A stretch of 64,000 nucleotides of DNA from Candidatus Mediterraneibacter guildfordensis (GTDB taxonomy: Bacteria; Bacillota; Clostridia; Lachnospirales; Lachnospiraceae). A model generated the notes under the pieces. It saw only the letters and a list, made by a program, of their open reading frames with translations. It made no database searches and had not been told where the DNA came from. Shown in pieces: positions 49,115 to 58,445 of this stretch (positions are counted from its first letter, which is position 1; the number at the start of each line of letters is the position of its first letter). A program made the position numbers and the translations under genes. The stretch is from the NCBI GenBank assembly GCA_019112735.1, contig DXIS01000017.1, forward strand, positions 62,001 through 126,000, in the 5' to 3' direction.

Positions 49115-49934
49115 ACCGGTCAAGGGCCAGCGCCGCGGCAATGCCGGCTGCGATGCAGACGAGGTTGACAACGGCTGCCCCCGGATCGGCAAATCCCGCG
49201 AAGGGGATCGTCATGATGGTTGCCGCGATGACGATGCCGATTATGCCGTGGAAGGCGATGGAGTAGAAGTTGTCAAACAGCGCATTGATCGCTTTTGCAA
49301 GGCAGATCACTGTGATGACGGCGCCGATCCCGCCGGGGATCAGGATGGACATATCGAAGTGTCCAATGCCGTCCACGAACGGCGTATAAAGGCCAAGCGG
49401 CATGAGCAGGGTGGAGAAGCTCATACCCGGTGCGATGATGCTCAGCGCCAGGCAGAATCCGCAGAACAGGAACCAGAAGAAGTTCGCGTTCACTTCTACG
49501 GAGAACAGCTGGAATCCGATCAGCACCGCAAAGATCACGATCATGCACACGATCATGGAGATGAAAGAGCCTTTGCTGCGTCCCTGTTCGCCGGCCTCCC
49601 GGAACAGGGAGGGCAGCATGCCGGTGATCAGTCCGATGAAGACGCATACGGACGGATCCGGATATTTCTCCAGAAAGAAGGAGAGGATGTTCGCCACACC
49701 GAGGAATCCGATGACGCCTCCGATGAATACCGGGATCAGCGGCGGGACATGGCTCTTAAAGTTCTTAAACGGGTGGGACAGAAGTTCCATGATCGGTTTG
49801 TAGATGCCGAAGATCACCCCGAGCACGCCGCCGGAGATGCCGGGAAGCACAGCGCCCAGTCCGATGAGCGCGCCCTGGAAGATCCGGAAGACGAACTGCA
49901 TCGGGGACATTTTTTTATCCAGATTATGATTCAT
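49086..49934 (-). CDS. DUF368 family membrane protein
   Basis: A 282-residue polytopic protein with about 8 hydrophobic helices. FRIFQGALIGLGAVLPGISGGVLGVIFGIY at the start and LALSIIAPGMSFSTLLMPLGLYTPFVDGI in the middle are inverted-repeat halves typical of DUF368, a family linked in several bacteria to undecaprenyl-phosphate recycling across the membrane. That role is established for only some members, so it is an inference here. It is convergent with the esterase (29-bp overlap) and divergent from the nucleotidyltransferase gene. GGAATAAGAAATAT precedes its start. Confidence 0.87.
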   Translation of the reverse strand: MNHNLDKKMSPMQFVFRIFQGALIGLGAVLPGISGGVLGVIFGIYKPIMELLSHPFKNFKSHVPPLIPVFIGGVIGFLGVANILSFFLEKYPDPSVCVFIGLITGMLPSLFREAGEQGRSKGSFISMIVCMIVIFAVLIGFQLFSVEVNANFFWFLFCGFCLALSIIAPGMSFSTLLMPLGLYTPFVDGIGHFDMSILIPGGIGAVITVICLAKAINALFDNFYSIAFHGIIGIVIAATIMTIPFAGFADPGAAVVNLVCIAAGIAAALALDRFNSRVDVPE

Positions 49935-50065
49935 ATATTTCTTATTCCTTTCATTTATCTGATTTTATTTCACAAACGTTATATTTATACTATGTTTTCA
50001 GCCGGTTATCAAGCATAAGTGAAAACTTTTACTCTATCTTAACAACTGTGGCATATAACTGACGT

Positions 50066-50094
50066 TTGCTTTTCTCCCGGAAATGAATTACAAT
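50066..50094 (+). promoter_or_regulatory. Promoter of the nucleotidyltransferase gene
   Basis: TTGCTT (50066-50071), 17-bp spacer, TACAAT (50089-50094). A small GCTCC/GGAGC hairpin lies between it and the ribosome site (50110-50125). Confidence 0.6.
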
Positions 50095-50157
50095 AACAGA
50101 AGATGAGCGGCTCCTTTGGCGGAGCAAAATACTGCGATCATCAGGAGGTATAAGATT

Positions 50158-51078
50158 ATGAAGAAACCGGTTCTTGTCATTATGGCGGCAGGTATGGGAA
50201 GCAGATACGGCGGTCTCAAGCAGATCGACCCGGTTGATAACGAAGGGCACATTATCATGGATTTCTCGATCTTTGACGCAAAGCGCGCCGGGTTTGAGAA
50301 GGTTGTGTTCATCATTAAGAAAGAAAATGAAGCGGATTTCCGTGAGGCCATCGGAAACCGTCTCGAGAAATATATGGAAGTTGCCTATGCATATCAGGAT
50401 ATCAACAATATCCCGGAAGGATACAGCGTTCCGGACGGACGGACAAAGCCGTGGGGAACCGCCCATGCCGTGCTGAGCGCCATCGACGTGGTGGACGGAC
50501 CGTTCGCCGTGATCAATGCGGATGATTATTATGGAAGCCACGCGTTCCAGGTGATCTACGATTACCTTACGACTCATGAGGACGATGACAAATACCGCTA
50601 TACGATGGTAGGCTACCGTCTGAAGAATACGGTTACGGAAAACGGCTATGTATCCAGAGGGATCTGCGAACTGAACAGCGACAGGGAACTGGTCAGCGTG
50701 ACGGAGCGTACACGGATCGAGAAGAAAGAGGACGGCATCGCTTATTCAGAGGACGGCGGCGAGACCTGGACCTACGTGGATGAGGACGTGCTCGTTTCCA
50801 TGAATATGTGGGGCTTTACAAGAAGCATCCTGGATGAGATCAAAGCAGGCCTGCCGGCATTCCTGGATAAGGGCCTGAAAGAAAATCCGATGAAGTGCGA
50901 GTATTACCTTCCGGCAGTGGTGAGCGACCTTCTTGCAGAGGACAAGGCAGTCGTTAAAGTGCTCGAGTCAGAAGACAAGTGGTACGGCGTAACCTACAAA
51001 GAAGATAAACCGGTGGTCGTAGCGGCGATCCAGGCGCTGAAGGATGAGGGGCTCTACCCGCAGAAACTCTGGGACTAA
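50158..51078 (+). CDS. Sugar-phosphate nucleotidyltransferase
   Basis: A 306-residue cytosolic enzyme of the NTP-transferase fold. The ATG at 50158 follows AGGAGG at 9 bp; a frame from 50116 is rejected for lack of a ribosome site. LVIMAAGMGSRYGGLKQIDPV is the nucleotide-binding signature (about residues 5-25). FAVINADDYYGSHAFQ carries the metal-binding Asp, and GTAHAVLSAIDVVDG precedes it. The subfamily resembles proteins annotated as nucleotidyltransferase or glucose-1-phosphate thymidylyltransferase-like in Lachnospiraceae; the base and sugar specificity is open. galE follows with its own promoter, and both may feed nucleotide sugars to envelope glycans. Confidence 0.87.
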   Translation: MKKPVLVIMAAGMGSRYGGLKQIDPVDNEGHIIMDFSIFDAKRAGFEKVVFIIKKENEADFREAIGNRLEKYMEVAYAYQDINNIPEGYSVPDGRTKPWGTAHAVLSAIDVVDGPFAVINADDYYGSHAFQVIYDYLTTHEDDDKYRYTMVGYRLKNTVTENGYVSRGICELNSDRELVSVTERTRIEKKEDGIAYSEDGGETWTYVDEDVLVSMNMWGFTRSILDEIKAGLPAFLDKGLKENPMKCEYYLPAVVSDLLAEDKAVVKVLESEDKWYGVTYKEDKPVVVAAIQALKDEGLYPQKLWD

Positions 51079-51144
51079 AGAATGTTCATGCAACATTTTT
51101 ACCATAAGATGATTTAAAAGTATAAAGCTTTTCCGTGAAGGCTG

Positions 51145-51153
51145 TGCTATACT
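51145..51153 (+). promoter_or_regulatory. Extended -10 promoter of galE
   Basis: TGCTATACT (TGn extension, -10 hexamer 51148-51153), 40 bp before the start codon, without a clear -35. Confidence 0.55.
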
Positions 51154-51192
51154 TGGGATGTAAACAAAGAGACATTACAAGGAGGAAATGAT

Positions 51193-52209
51193 ATGTCTAT
51201 CTTAGTAACCGGAGGCGCCGGATTTATCGGAAGCCACACATGCGTGGAACTTTTAAATGCAGGCTATGACGTTGTTGTAGCGGACAATCTTTACAATGCA
51301 TCTGAAAAAGCCCTTGACCGTGTAAAACAGATCACAGGAAAGGATCTTACATTCTATAAAGCGGATATCCGCGACAAGGAAGCGATGAATGAGATCTTTG
51401 AAAAAGAGGAGATCGAATCTGTCATCCATTTCGCAGGCCTGAAAGCGGTAGGCGAGTCCGTGAGAAAGCCGCTGGAGTACTATGAGAACAATATCGGGGG
51501 AACCATCAACCTCTGTGATGTGATGAGAAACCACGGCGTGAAGAACATTATCTTCAGTTCTTCCGCAACCGTATACGGAGATCCGGCATTTATCCCGATC
51601 ACCGAAGAGTGCCCGAAGGGAACCTGCACGAATCCGTACGGCTGGACGAAGTGGATGCTGGAGCAGATCCTCACAGACCTTCATACAGCGGATCCGGAGT
51701 GGAACGTGGTCCTCTTAAGATACTTCAACCCGATCGGCGCACACAAGAGCGGACTGATCGGCGAGGACCCGAAGGGCATCCCGAACAACCTGATGCCGTA
51801 CATTACACAGGTTGCCATCGGCAAACTGGAGAAGCTCGGTGTATTCGGCAATGACTACGATACACACGACGGCACGGGTGTACGCGATTACATCCATGTG
51901 GTTGACCTGGCGATCGGCCATGTGCGCGCGGTAGAGAAGCTGAAAGAGAAAGCCGGCGTATCTGTCTACAACCTGGGTACAGGAAACGGATATTCCGTTC
52001 TTGACATGGTAAAAGCAGTCGAGAAGGCCTGCGGCAAAGAGATCCCGTACGAGATCAAGCCGCGCCGCGAGGGCGATATCGCCACATGCTACTGCGATGC
52101 AACAAAAGCAAAGAACGAGCTGCACTGGGTGGCTGAGCGCGGACTGGATGAGATGTGCGAGGACGCATGGAGATGGCAGAGCCAGAATCCGAACGGATAC
52201 AATGACTGA
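51193..52209 (+). CDS. galE: UDP-glucose 4-epimerase
   Basis: A 338-residue short-chain dehydrogenase-type epimerase interconverting UDP-glucose and UDP-galactose. The NAD-binding loop [17 protein letters not shown] is at residues 5-21. The catalytic Ser is in [18 protein letters not shown] and the Tyr-x3-Lys is [42 protein letters not shown] is a GalE landmark. AAGGAGGAAATGAT precedes the ATG. It connects Leloir galactose use (galM at 14 kb) with nucleotide-sugar supply. A terminator lies at 52256. Confidence 0.97.
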   Translation: MSILVTGGAGFIGSHTCVELLNAGYDVVVADNLYNASEKALDRVKQITGKDLTFYKADIRDKEAMNEIFEKEEIESVIHFAGLKAVGESVRKPLEYYENNIGGTINLCDVMRNHGVKNIIFSSSATVYGDPAFIPITEECPKGTCTNPYGWTKWMLEQILTDLHTADPEWNVVLLRYFNPIGAHKSGLIGEDPKGIPNNLMPYITQVAIGKLEKLGVFGNDYDTHDGTGVRDYIHVVDLAIGHVRAVEKLKEKAGVSVYNLGTGNGYSVLDMVKAVEKACGKEIPYEIKPRREGDIATCYCDATKAKNELHWVAERGLDEMCEDAWRWQSQNPNGYND

Positions 52210-52255
52210 GGCGTTGGCGGATCTCAGACAGGAAACAGTAAAAAAAATAAAAAGT

Positions 52256-52302
52256 AAAAAGGCTGTCTGGCTTCGATTTTTCGGGGCTGGACAGCCTTTT
52301 TT
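52256..52302 (+). terminator. Terminator of galE
   Basis: AAAAAGGCTGTC (52256-52267) pairs with the stretch beginning GGACAGCC (52289-52296), followed by TTTTTT. TTGACA at 52304-52309 immediately after could be the -35 box of the next gene, with a weak -10 (GAAAAT, 52327). Confidence 0.88.
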
Positions 52303-52368
52303 CTTGACATGGGCAGGCAGATGCGCGAAAATAGCAAAGGCAAATCTTAGGAGAAAGAGATATAACTT

Positions 52369-53052
52369 ATGAAGCGAAATATTGACATTAGCGAAATATC
52401 AGACGGCCGGCTCTATTCATCGGGAGATATGGTGAAGGCGGACTGCCGTGACTGCGAGGGGTGTTCGGCGTGCTGCCGCGGCATGGGCAGTTCCATCATC
52501 CTGGATCCGATGGACATCTGGCGGTTCTTGCAGGGGATAAAGCAGGACTTCACCGCACTGATGAGCGCCGGAACCATTGAACTGGGGATCGTGGACGGCA
52601 TGATCCTACCCAATCTGAAAATGGACGGCAGGACGGACGCCTGTCCCTTCCTTGATGAAAACGGACGGTGTTCGGTGCACGCCTGCAGACCGGGACTGTG
52701 CCGGATGTTTCCCCTCGGGCGCTATTATGAGGAGAATGGATTCCGCTACTTTATCCAGATCCATGAGTGCCGGAAGAAAGACCGGGGGAAGGTCAAGATC
52801 CGGAAATGGCTGGGGATCCCGGACCTGAAATCCTATGAGCGGTACATCCTTAGGTGGCATGACTTCCTGAATGAATGTGAGGCCGCGCTTGAGACGCTTG
52901 ATGAAGAAAAGAGGCGGATCCTGACTCTCTATGTCCTGCGGAGCTTTTATGAGACAGCATATATGGTATCGGATGACCACGGATTCTATGAAGCGTTTGA
53001 TGCAAGGATGGGGCAGGTCAGAGAAAAACTCGGAATGGCAGAACAAGAATAA
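52369..53052 (+). CDS. YkgJ family cysteine cluster protein
   Basis: A 227-residue protein of the YkgJ/UPF0153 family, predicted to bind zinc or an iron cluster. Cys ligands occur in DCRDCEGCSACCRG (residues about 24-37) and CPFLDENGRCSVHACRPGLCRMFPLG (residues about 87-112). The C-terminal part is helical (FLNECEAALETLDEEKRRILTLYVLRSFYETAYM). Family function is unknown. GAGAAAGAGATAT precedes the ATG. A SulP transporter begins 21 bp downstream, so the two may be cotranscribed. Confidence 0.85.
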   Translation: MKRNIDISEISDGRLYSSGDMVKADCRDCEGCSACCRGMGSSIILDPMDIWRFLQGIKQDFTALMSAGTIELGIVDGMILPNLKMDGRTDACPFLDENGRCSVHACRPGLCRMFPLGRYYEENGFRYFIQIHECRKKDRGKVKIRKWLGIPDLKSYERYILRWHDFLNECEAALETLDEEKRRILTLYVLRSFYETAYMVSDDHGFYEAFDARMGQVREKLGMAEQE

Positions 53053-53073
53053 GAGAAGAGGGACAATATACAT

Positions 53074-55182
53074 ATGAGTTTATTTTCAACACTTAGAAAC
53101 TATAAGGTGGAATATCTGCCGAAAGATATCTTTTCCGGGATCATCATCGCGGCGGTATCCATCCCGATCGCCATGGGGTATGCGCAGATCGCAGGGCTGC
53201 CGGCCGTGTACGGACTGTACGGCTCGGTATTTCCGATCCTGTTTTTTGCGCTGTTTTCCACGTCCAGACAGTTTGTCTTCGGGATCGATGCGACGCCGGC
53301 CGCGATCGTAGGCGGCGCCATCGCGGCCCACGGGTTTGCGGCGGAGTCGGAGCAGGCCATGCTTTATATTCCCATGGTCGCACTGTTTACAGGGCTGTGG
53401 CTGGTCCTTTTCTATTTCCTGCGGGCGGACAAGATCGTGGATTTCATCTCCACGCCGGTCATGGGCGGATTCATCAGCGGCATCGCCGTGACCATCATCC
53501 TCATGCAGGTGCCCAAACTGATGGGCAGTCCGGCGGGAAGCGGAGAACTCCTGGAACTGTCAAAGCATATCGGACATGCGCTGGGGCAGATCAACGTGCT
53601 GTCCCTTGCCATGGGTGTGGGTGCGCTGATCCTGCTGATCCTGGCAAAGAAATTCGTGCCGAAATTCCCGATGGCCATCCTGATCATGATCCTGGGCGTG
53701 CTGGCCACGGTATTCTTCCATGTGGATAAATATGGCGTGACCCTGCTGTCAGCCGTAGAACCGGGACTGCCGCATTTTGTAGTCCCGCAGTTCCAGGAAG
53801 TGGATCTGACCCACGCGGCGGGGCGCGGGCTGATGATCGCCGTAGTGGTTATGGCGGAGACTCTGCTGGCAGAGAATAATTTTGCCGTGAAGAACGGCTA
53901 TAAACTGGACATCCGGCAGGAGATCCTGGCCTGTGCAGCCGGCAATCTGGCTGCGGCGGCAGTGGGGTGCTGTCCGGCGAACGGAAGCATCTCCAGGACG
54001 TCCATGAACGAGCAGTATGGCGGAAAAACACAGGGCGTGTCAGTTGTAGCTGCGATCGTCATGGCGGTGATCCTGCTGACAGCGACCGGCTTTATCGGAT
54101 ATCTGCCGGTGCCGGTCCTTACCGCCATCGTGATCTCCGCGCTCCTGAGCGTGGTGGAGACCCATCTGGCGATCCGGCTTTTCAAACTCAGCAGATCCGA
54201 GTTCTATATCTTCCTGGCTGCCGGGATCGGGGTGCTCTGCCTGGGCACGATCTACGGTGTGCTGATCGGCATCGTCCTGTCCTTCGTGGCGATGACGCTG
54301 AAGGCGACGAACCCGCCGCGGGCGCTCAGAGGTATGGTGCCGGGGAAGCCGGGATACTATGATCTGGACAAGAACCGCTTCGCCTATCCGATCAAAAACG
54401 TAATCCTGTACCGGTTCAGCGAGGATATGTTCTTTGCCAATATTAAGATCCTGCAGAGCGATATCGAGCAGGCGGTTGAAGATACACAGGATGAAATAAA
54501 AGCTGTGATCATTGATTCCGAGGCGGTCAACAGCATTGACTTTACCGCTGCAGACGCCATCGGAATGCTTTCTGACAGTCTGGAGAAGCGGGGCATCCGG
54601 TTCTACATGACCGGTCACACAGACAAGATCAATGCCCAGATGCGTCATCTGGGACTGGGGCATCTGATCGATGAAGGCCGGGTGCGGCGTACGGTCCTGT
54701 CCGCACTGAAAGACGCCGGGATTGAAGTCCCCTGTGTGCTGGATATTCCGGAGAAAGATAAAAGCCGGCTGGAACGGGTCGGAAACCGGGCATATCCACA
54801 AGGTGAAGAGTACACTCTGGAAGAATTCGTCTGGGCGTTCGGTGAAGGGGCTGGAAAAGAGATCCGAAGCAGGGCGGCATACGTCCTGGCGCAGATCCGG
54901 ACCATGGATGACGTACATACACTGGCGGTTCATGGCGTGGACAGTCTGGTCAGCTCCTGGGGATTCCTGGGCGAACTGGACGAGGAACTGCTGCTTCGCT
55001 CCATGCTGTCACAGCTTGACAATCTTCCGGAAGAACTGAAAGGCAGAAAAGAGGAGATCACAAAGCTCATCGAGACACGGCGCAATGTACTTAAAGACCG
55101 GCTGCTTCGGGATCATCCGGAGATGACTGCGTATCTGGAGGAGAGCAGAAGCCGCCGGATGGAGCGGAAATACAGCTTTTGA
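53074..55182 (+). CDS. SulP family anion transporter with STAS domain and C-terminal extension
   Basis: A 702-residue membrane protein. The transport core (residues 1-420) opens with LPKDIFSGIIIAAVSIPIAMGYAQIAGLPAVYGLYGSVFPIL, the SLC26/SulP signature. SISRTSMNEQYGGKTQGVS is the conserved anion-path segment. A cytoplasmic STAS domain spans about residues 440-560 (VILYRFSEDMFFANIKILQ, IIDSEAVNSIDFTAADAIGML). About 140 more residues follow, helical and charged (EEFVWAFGEGAGKEIRSRAAYVLAQIRTMDDV), which are not part of the usual architecture and could be a regulatory module. Sulfate, bicarbonate or another anion is possible. Confidence 0.9.
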   Translation: MSLFSTLRNYKVEYLPKDIFSGIIIAAVSIPIAMGYAQIAGLPAVYGLYGSVFPILFFALFSTSRQFVFGIDATPAAIVGGAIAAHGFAAESEQAMLYIPMVALFTGLWLVLFYFLRADKIVDFISTPVMGGFISGIAVTIILMQVPKLMGSPAGSGELLELSKHIGHALGQINVLSLAMGVGALILLILAKKFVPKFPMAILIMILGVLATVFFHVDKYGVTLLSAVEPGLPHFVVPQFQEVDLTHAAGRGLMIAVVVMAETLLAENNFAVKNGYKLDIRQEILACAAGNLAAAAVGCCPANGSISRTSMNEQYGGKTQGVSVVAAIVMAVILLTATGFIGYLPVPVLTAIVISALLSVVETHLAIRLFKLSRSEFYIFLAAGIGVLCLGTIYGVLIGIVLSFVAMTLKATNPPRALRGMVPGKPGYYDLDKNRFAYPIKNVILYRFSEDMFFANIKILQSDIEQAVEDTQDEIKAVIIDSEAVNSIDFTAADAIGMLSDSLEKRGIRFYMTGHTDKINAQMRHLGLGHLIDEGRVRRTVLSALKDAGIEVPCVLDIPEKDKSRLERVGNRAYPQGEEYTLEEFVWAFGEGAGKEIRSRAAYVLAQIRTMDDVHTLAVHGVDSLVSSWGFLGELDEELLLRSMLSQLDNLPEELKGRKEEITKLIETRRNVLKDRLLRDHPEMTAYLEESRSRRMERKYSF

Positions 55183-55290
55183 CAAAACTGTAAAAAAATC
55201 CGAAAAACAGTAATGCTGATTGACAGAACTTCGCAGGGGGGTATAACTTTTAAGGCAAATCGCACTTTTTACGGAAGGAGGAGAGCAAAG

Positions 55291-55779
55291 ATGAAATTGA
55301 ACAGTACAAAAGAGTTTCCGTTTTCTATAGACGTGGCATGGGCAGCGCTCCATCAGCCGGCAAAACTTGATGTAGAGCCGGGTGCGGAGGTGCATGAGAT
55401 CTCTGACACGAAATGGGAAGCGCACAGTAAAGATGCAGGAACAGTCAATACATACGAGGCGTCGTATGATGATGTAAACAAAGTGATGACGATCGAGTCT
55501 GAGTGCAGTGCGATGCATGGTCATGACCATATGTATTTTACGCTCAAAGAAGTTGGACCGGAGCGCGTGTCTCTGGATATCGTGATCGAGATCAACACAG
55601 GCGTGCATCTTCTTGCAAAAGCGCTTGGATATTTGTTTGCAAAACCGATGCAGGAGATCATATGCAGACAGATCTTCCATAACTTCGAAGCGCTGTGTAA
55701 AGGAAGCGAGACAAAAAGGATGTCCATGGATGAACTGAGAGGCATCGCAAAAGAAAAATTTGATAAAAAGAAAGACTGA
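55291..55779 (+). CDS. Small SRPBCC-like protein
   Basis: A 162-residue soluble protein. The ATG at 55291 lies 8 bp after AAGGAGGAGAG; upstream in-frame codons from 55213 lack a ribosome site. MKLNSTKEFPFSIDVAWAALHQPAKLDVEPGAEVHEI followed by alternating strands (TVNTYEASYDDVNKVMTIESEC, YFTLKEVGPERVSLDIVIEINTG) and a long final helix (MQEIICRQIFHNFEALCKG) fits the helix-grip START/SRPBCC fold, which binds hydrophobic ligands. The call is from pattern only. A small membrane protein follows after 19 bp. Confidence 0.6.
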   Translation: MKLNSTKEFPFSIDVAWAALHQPAKLDVEPGAEVHEISDTKWEAHSKDAGTVNTYEASYDDVNKVMTIESECSAMHGHDHMYFTLKEVGPERVSLDIVIEINTGVHLLAKALGYLFAKPMQEIICRQIFHNFEALCKGSETKRMSMDELRGIAKEKFDKKKD

Positions 55780-55798
55780 AGAGGAGAGGGATTTACTT

Positions 55799-56176
55799 AT
55801 GAAAAATACTAACTCAGGGGCTTTAAAAGCCTGCGGGATCATTATGATCATTTTTGGTGTTGTTTACGCACTGGTAGGAACAATGGCGCTGGCGGGCGTT
55901 GTATCAAACGTGCTTCCGGGACATGAGGCACAGGAAGTGATCATCGTTGTGCTTGCATATGCGATCGCACTTCTTGGACTGATCTGCGGTATCGTCTGCA
56001 TCAAAGGCATTACAGGCGCTGCAAAAGTATGCGGCATCATCTTTGCCGGTATCGGGCTTGCTTCTCTGATCTATCAGCAGGTGGCATATGATACATTTGC
56101 GATGGCAGACTGCCTGGCAATGTGCTATGGCGTTGCGATCTTCTCTATCGCATCAAAGGTTGAAAAAGAGAACTAA
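55799..56176 (+). CDS. Small four-helix membrane protein
   Basis: A 125-residue protein with four hydrophobic helices (ACGIIMIIFGVVYALVGTMAL; VIIVVLAYAIALLGLICGIVCI; VCGIIFAGIGLASLIYQQV; LAMCYGVAIFSIAS). The ATG at 55799 follows GAGGAGAGGG. There is no recognised family. It is coupled by position to the SRPBCC-like gene and ends at a strong terminator. Function unknown. Confidence 0.72.
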   Translation: MKNTNSGALKACGIIMIIFGVVYALVGTMALAGVVSNVLPGHEAQEVIIVVLAYAIALLGLICGIVCIKGITGAAKVCGIIFAGIGLASLIYQQVAYDTFAMADCLAMCYGVAIFSIASKVEKEN

Positions 56177-56200
56177 TCAATTATATTTTAAAATGGTTAT

Positions 56201-56239
56201 AAAAGCGGCAATCCGGTTTAAACGGACTGCCGCTTTTTT
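56201..56239 (+). terminator. Terminator of the small membrane protein gene
   Basis: AAAAGCGGCAATCCG (56201-56215) pairs with CGGACTGCCGCTTTT (56223-56237), one internal mismatch, followed by TT. It also lies downstream of the convergent DUF975-CmpB gene. Confidence 0.9.
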
Positions 56240-56265
56240 GCTGATCATATGACAGGTTGTTTAAG

Positions 56266-58149
56266 CTATACCGCCCGGTTCTGTGTCTGCACGGAATCAG
56301 ATGGAAGCACAGGCTGTGCACTTGCCTCAATGTCCGTGACACCCTTTCCGGCGTTGGGATGAAACTGGGAGTATATGGCGTCTGCTGCAAAAAGCACCAT
56401 CAGGACGGAGCATACCGCCATGACGCGTTTTTCGTTTACTTTCGCGAGCAGGCTGTCGATGATGGGCGCCAGCATATAGGTGATCGCCAGGCCGCCGGTG
56501 CCGAATACGAGAAGTCCTTCCGCGCAGATTCTGCCGTTCAGGTTCAGGAAATATCCGCTGTAATCCCACCATTTCGTCCCGCCTGTGGCGATCTCCATGA
56601 CAAGGGAAGTCATATATTCCAGGAAACCGCACAGCACAACAGTGGTGCCAAAGAGCAGGGCGGGATTCCGGCGGAACCGGTACAGGAATGTCAGGATCAG
56701 GACTGCGCCTGTGCCGTAGATCGGAAGCCACGGGCCGTGGAGTGCGCCGCGGTTTACGAACTCACCGTAGGATACCAGATGCATGCCCACTTCCCACAGC
56801 CATCCGAAGAAAGACATGCTCAGGAAGATGGTGATCAGCGACCAGACGGAGTAGTGACGCATATAGTTCAGGGACTGAACCAGCATCCGGCGTTCTTCCT
56901 CCGCGATCGGATAGAGCCGTACCGGATAAGCCTCGAGCTGTACATCGTCGATCATGGAGTGGATGCGAATGTATTCAGCCTGGTGCTTTTCCCAGGCACG
57001 GTCCTGCTGTCTGCGCAGGATCAGGATGCCGAAATTATTGGCCAGGAAACCACGCCAGCCGGTCAGTTTCTCCCGTTTCTGTTCAGGCGCGTTCATGACC
57101 TGGATCACGTCCGGGTATTTTGCAGCGATCAGAGACGGGTCAGCCTTCTCATAGAGATAAGTGTCGTGCAGAAGTTCTGATCCCGGGATCTTCTTTTCAA
57201 TCGCTTCAGCCCGGAGTTGTGCGTAGTACCGGGTGAATGCTGAAACCATATACGGGTTGGTGTAAAAGACATTGAACAGTCCCATGGTGAAGATTCCGAG
57301 GATCTGCCAGCCGATAAAGGAAAGCTCAAATACGAAGCATTCCCACTTATGACCGTCCATCATCTTACGGGAGAGGGTGATCGCTTCATTTGCCTTCATG
57401 GACGGGTTTTCCGCCGCGATGTAGGGAACCAGATAGTAGGAGTATCGTTTCACGGCAATCCCGACAATGGTTACGCACCAGAGCGTATAGTAAACGTATT
57501 TTACAAACATGATCCAGGAGGCTTTCAGCCACTTCTTGATTCTCAGAAGGAATGTAAAGCGCTGGGATGTTACCTGGTCGTAGATCATGCCTTCCATGAA
57601 GATCCTGCGGACGACCACCTGGAACATATTGATGACGAGGAACCAGAATGCAAAAGTGCCCAGGGCGCCCAGAAGGATCAGGATCAGGATTCCGAGATTG
57701 TCAGAACCGGTGATGGATGCGAAGGCCGCCACCATGGTGACGATGATCGAACCGGAACTGAGCTGGTTTACAAGGCCGGAGAGCACGCCGCGGGTGCGTC
57801 CGAATATGGGGCTTCCGGATTCGGCTTCGCGGATCTCATCCTCTTCGATCTGCTCGGACATCTCCCGACCGGCTTCCGTGTCATTTTCAGCGATGGTGCG
57901 AAGCACATCATCCCAGGTAGTACTGCTGTTTACCTCTGTCTTCACGGCGGACGAAAAATCGCCCTGCAAATTTTTTTCGAATTCCTGGACGGTTTCTTCA
58001 CGTTTCTGGGCGGAAGAAAAGTCCAGAGATGTCGTGAATTCCGACCCGAGGAAGGCTGCGATCAGACAGGCAGCCACAAAGATGACATAGTGTTTCTTCA
58101 GGGACTTTCGCCCCAGTTTCTTTAAATCTTTTCTTGATTTCATATTCAT
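56266..58149 (-). CDS. DUF975-CmpB fusion membrane protein
   Basis: A 627-residue polytopic protein. The N-terminal half carries a DUF975-like pattern: RKSLKKHYVIFVAACLIAAFLGSEF start, large hydrophilic loop (residues about 40-115), then several helices and ENPSMKANEAITLSRKMMDGHKWECFVFELSFIGWQIL. The C-terminal 170 residues match the CmpB-type putative ABC-transporter family (FGWLWEVGMHLVSYGEFVNRGALHGPWLPIYGTGAVLIL, YMTSLVMEIATGGTKWWDYSGY). The two families are usually separate proteins. No ATPase is encoded nearby. It lies alone on the minus strand. Two alternative ATGs (58149, 58143) are equally good. Confidence 0.78.
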   Translation of the reverse strand: MNMKSRKDLKKLGRKSLKKHYVIFVAACLIAAFLGSEFTTSLDFSSAQKREETVQEFEKNLQGDFSSAVKTEVNSSTTWDDVLRTIAENDTEAGREMSEQIEEDEIREAESGSPIFGRTRGVLSGLVNQLSSGSIIVTMVAAFASITGSDNLGILILILLGALGTFAFWFLVINMFQVVVRRIFMEGMIYDQVTSQRFTFLLRIKKWLKASWIMFVKYVYYTLWCVTIVGIAVKRYSYYLVPYIAAENPSMKANEAITLSRKMMDGHKWECFVFELSFIGWQILGIFTMGLFNVFYTNPYMVSAFTRYYAQLRAEAIEKKIPGSELLHDTYLYEKADPSLIAAKYPDVIQVMNAPEQKREKLTGWRGFLANNFGILILRRQQDRAWEKHQAEYIRIHSMIDDVQLEAYPVRLYPIAEEERRMLVQSLNYMRHYSVWSLITIFLSMSFFGWLWEVGMHLVSYGEFVNRGALHGPWLPIYGTGAVLILTFLYRFRRNPALLFGTTVVLCGFLEYMTSLVMEIATGGTKWWDYSGYFLNLNGRICAEGLLVFGTGGLAITYMLAPIIDSLLAKVNEKRVMAVCSVLMVLFAADAIYSQFHPNAGKGVTDIEASAQPVLPSDSVQTQNRAV

Positions 58150-58250
58150 TTATATACGACAGTGAATACTGTCCCTCCTCTGTAAGTCTAAACACAGTAT
58201 AATAAGAAGAAAATCAAATAGCAAGCGCAAAAATATTAAAAAAACACGTG

Positions 58251-58279
58251 TTGTCAAATCTTTAACAATATGGTATGAT
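58251..58279 (+). promoter_or_regulatory. ldh2-hdr promoter overlapping a Rex operator
   Basis: TTGTCA (58251-58256), 17-bp spacer, TATGAT (58274-58279). The 18-mer TTGTCAAATCTTTAACAA (58251-58268) matches the clostridial Rex consensus TTGTTAAnnnnTTAACAA at 13 of 14 defined positions and covers the -35 box and spacer. An NADH/NAD+-sensing repressor would block the promoter when NADH is low. It lies about 165 bp before ldh2; the rest of the 296-bp gap is AT-rich without other clear signals. Confidence 0.75.
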
Positions 58280-58445
58280 AGAAAAAGCGAAATCTGATTA
58301 ATGAGTGAGGAGTCACAGCCGATGTAAAGAGACATGGAATAAGAAAGATATATTCTGATGTAAACGCACAACGGTAGGTTAATCATGATTTCTTTTTTTA
58401 TTTTCAGTAAAAGAAATAGAAAAAAGAAAGGCAGAGGAAGAAACA

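Noticed and set aside
48933-50018. 361-codon plus-strand frame covering the DUF368 gene
   Set aside because: It is the reverse reading of a conserved membrane protein, rich in Asp/His/Glu without a domain.
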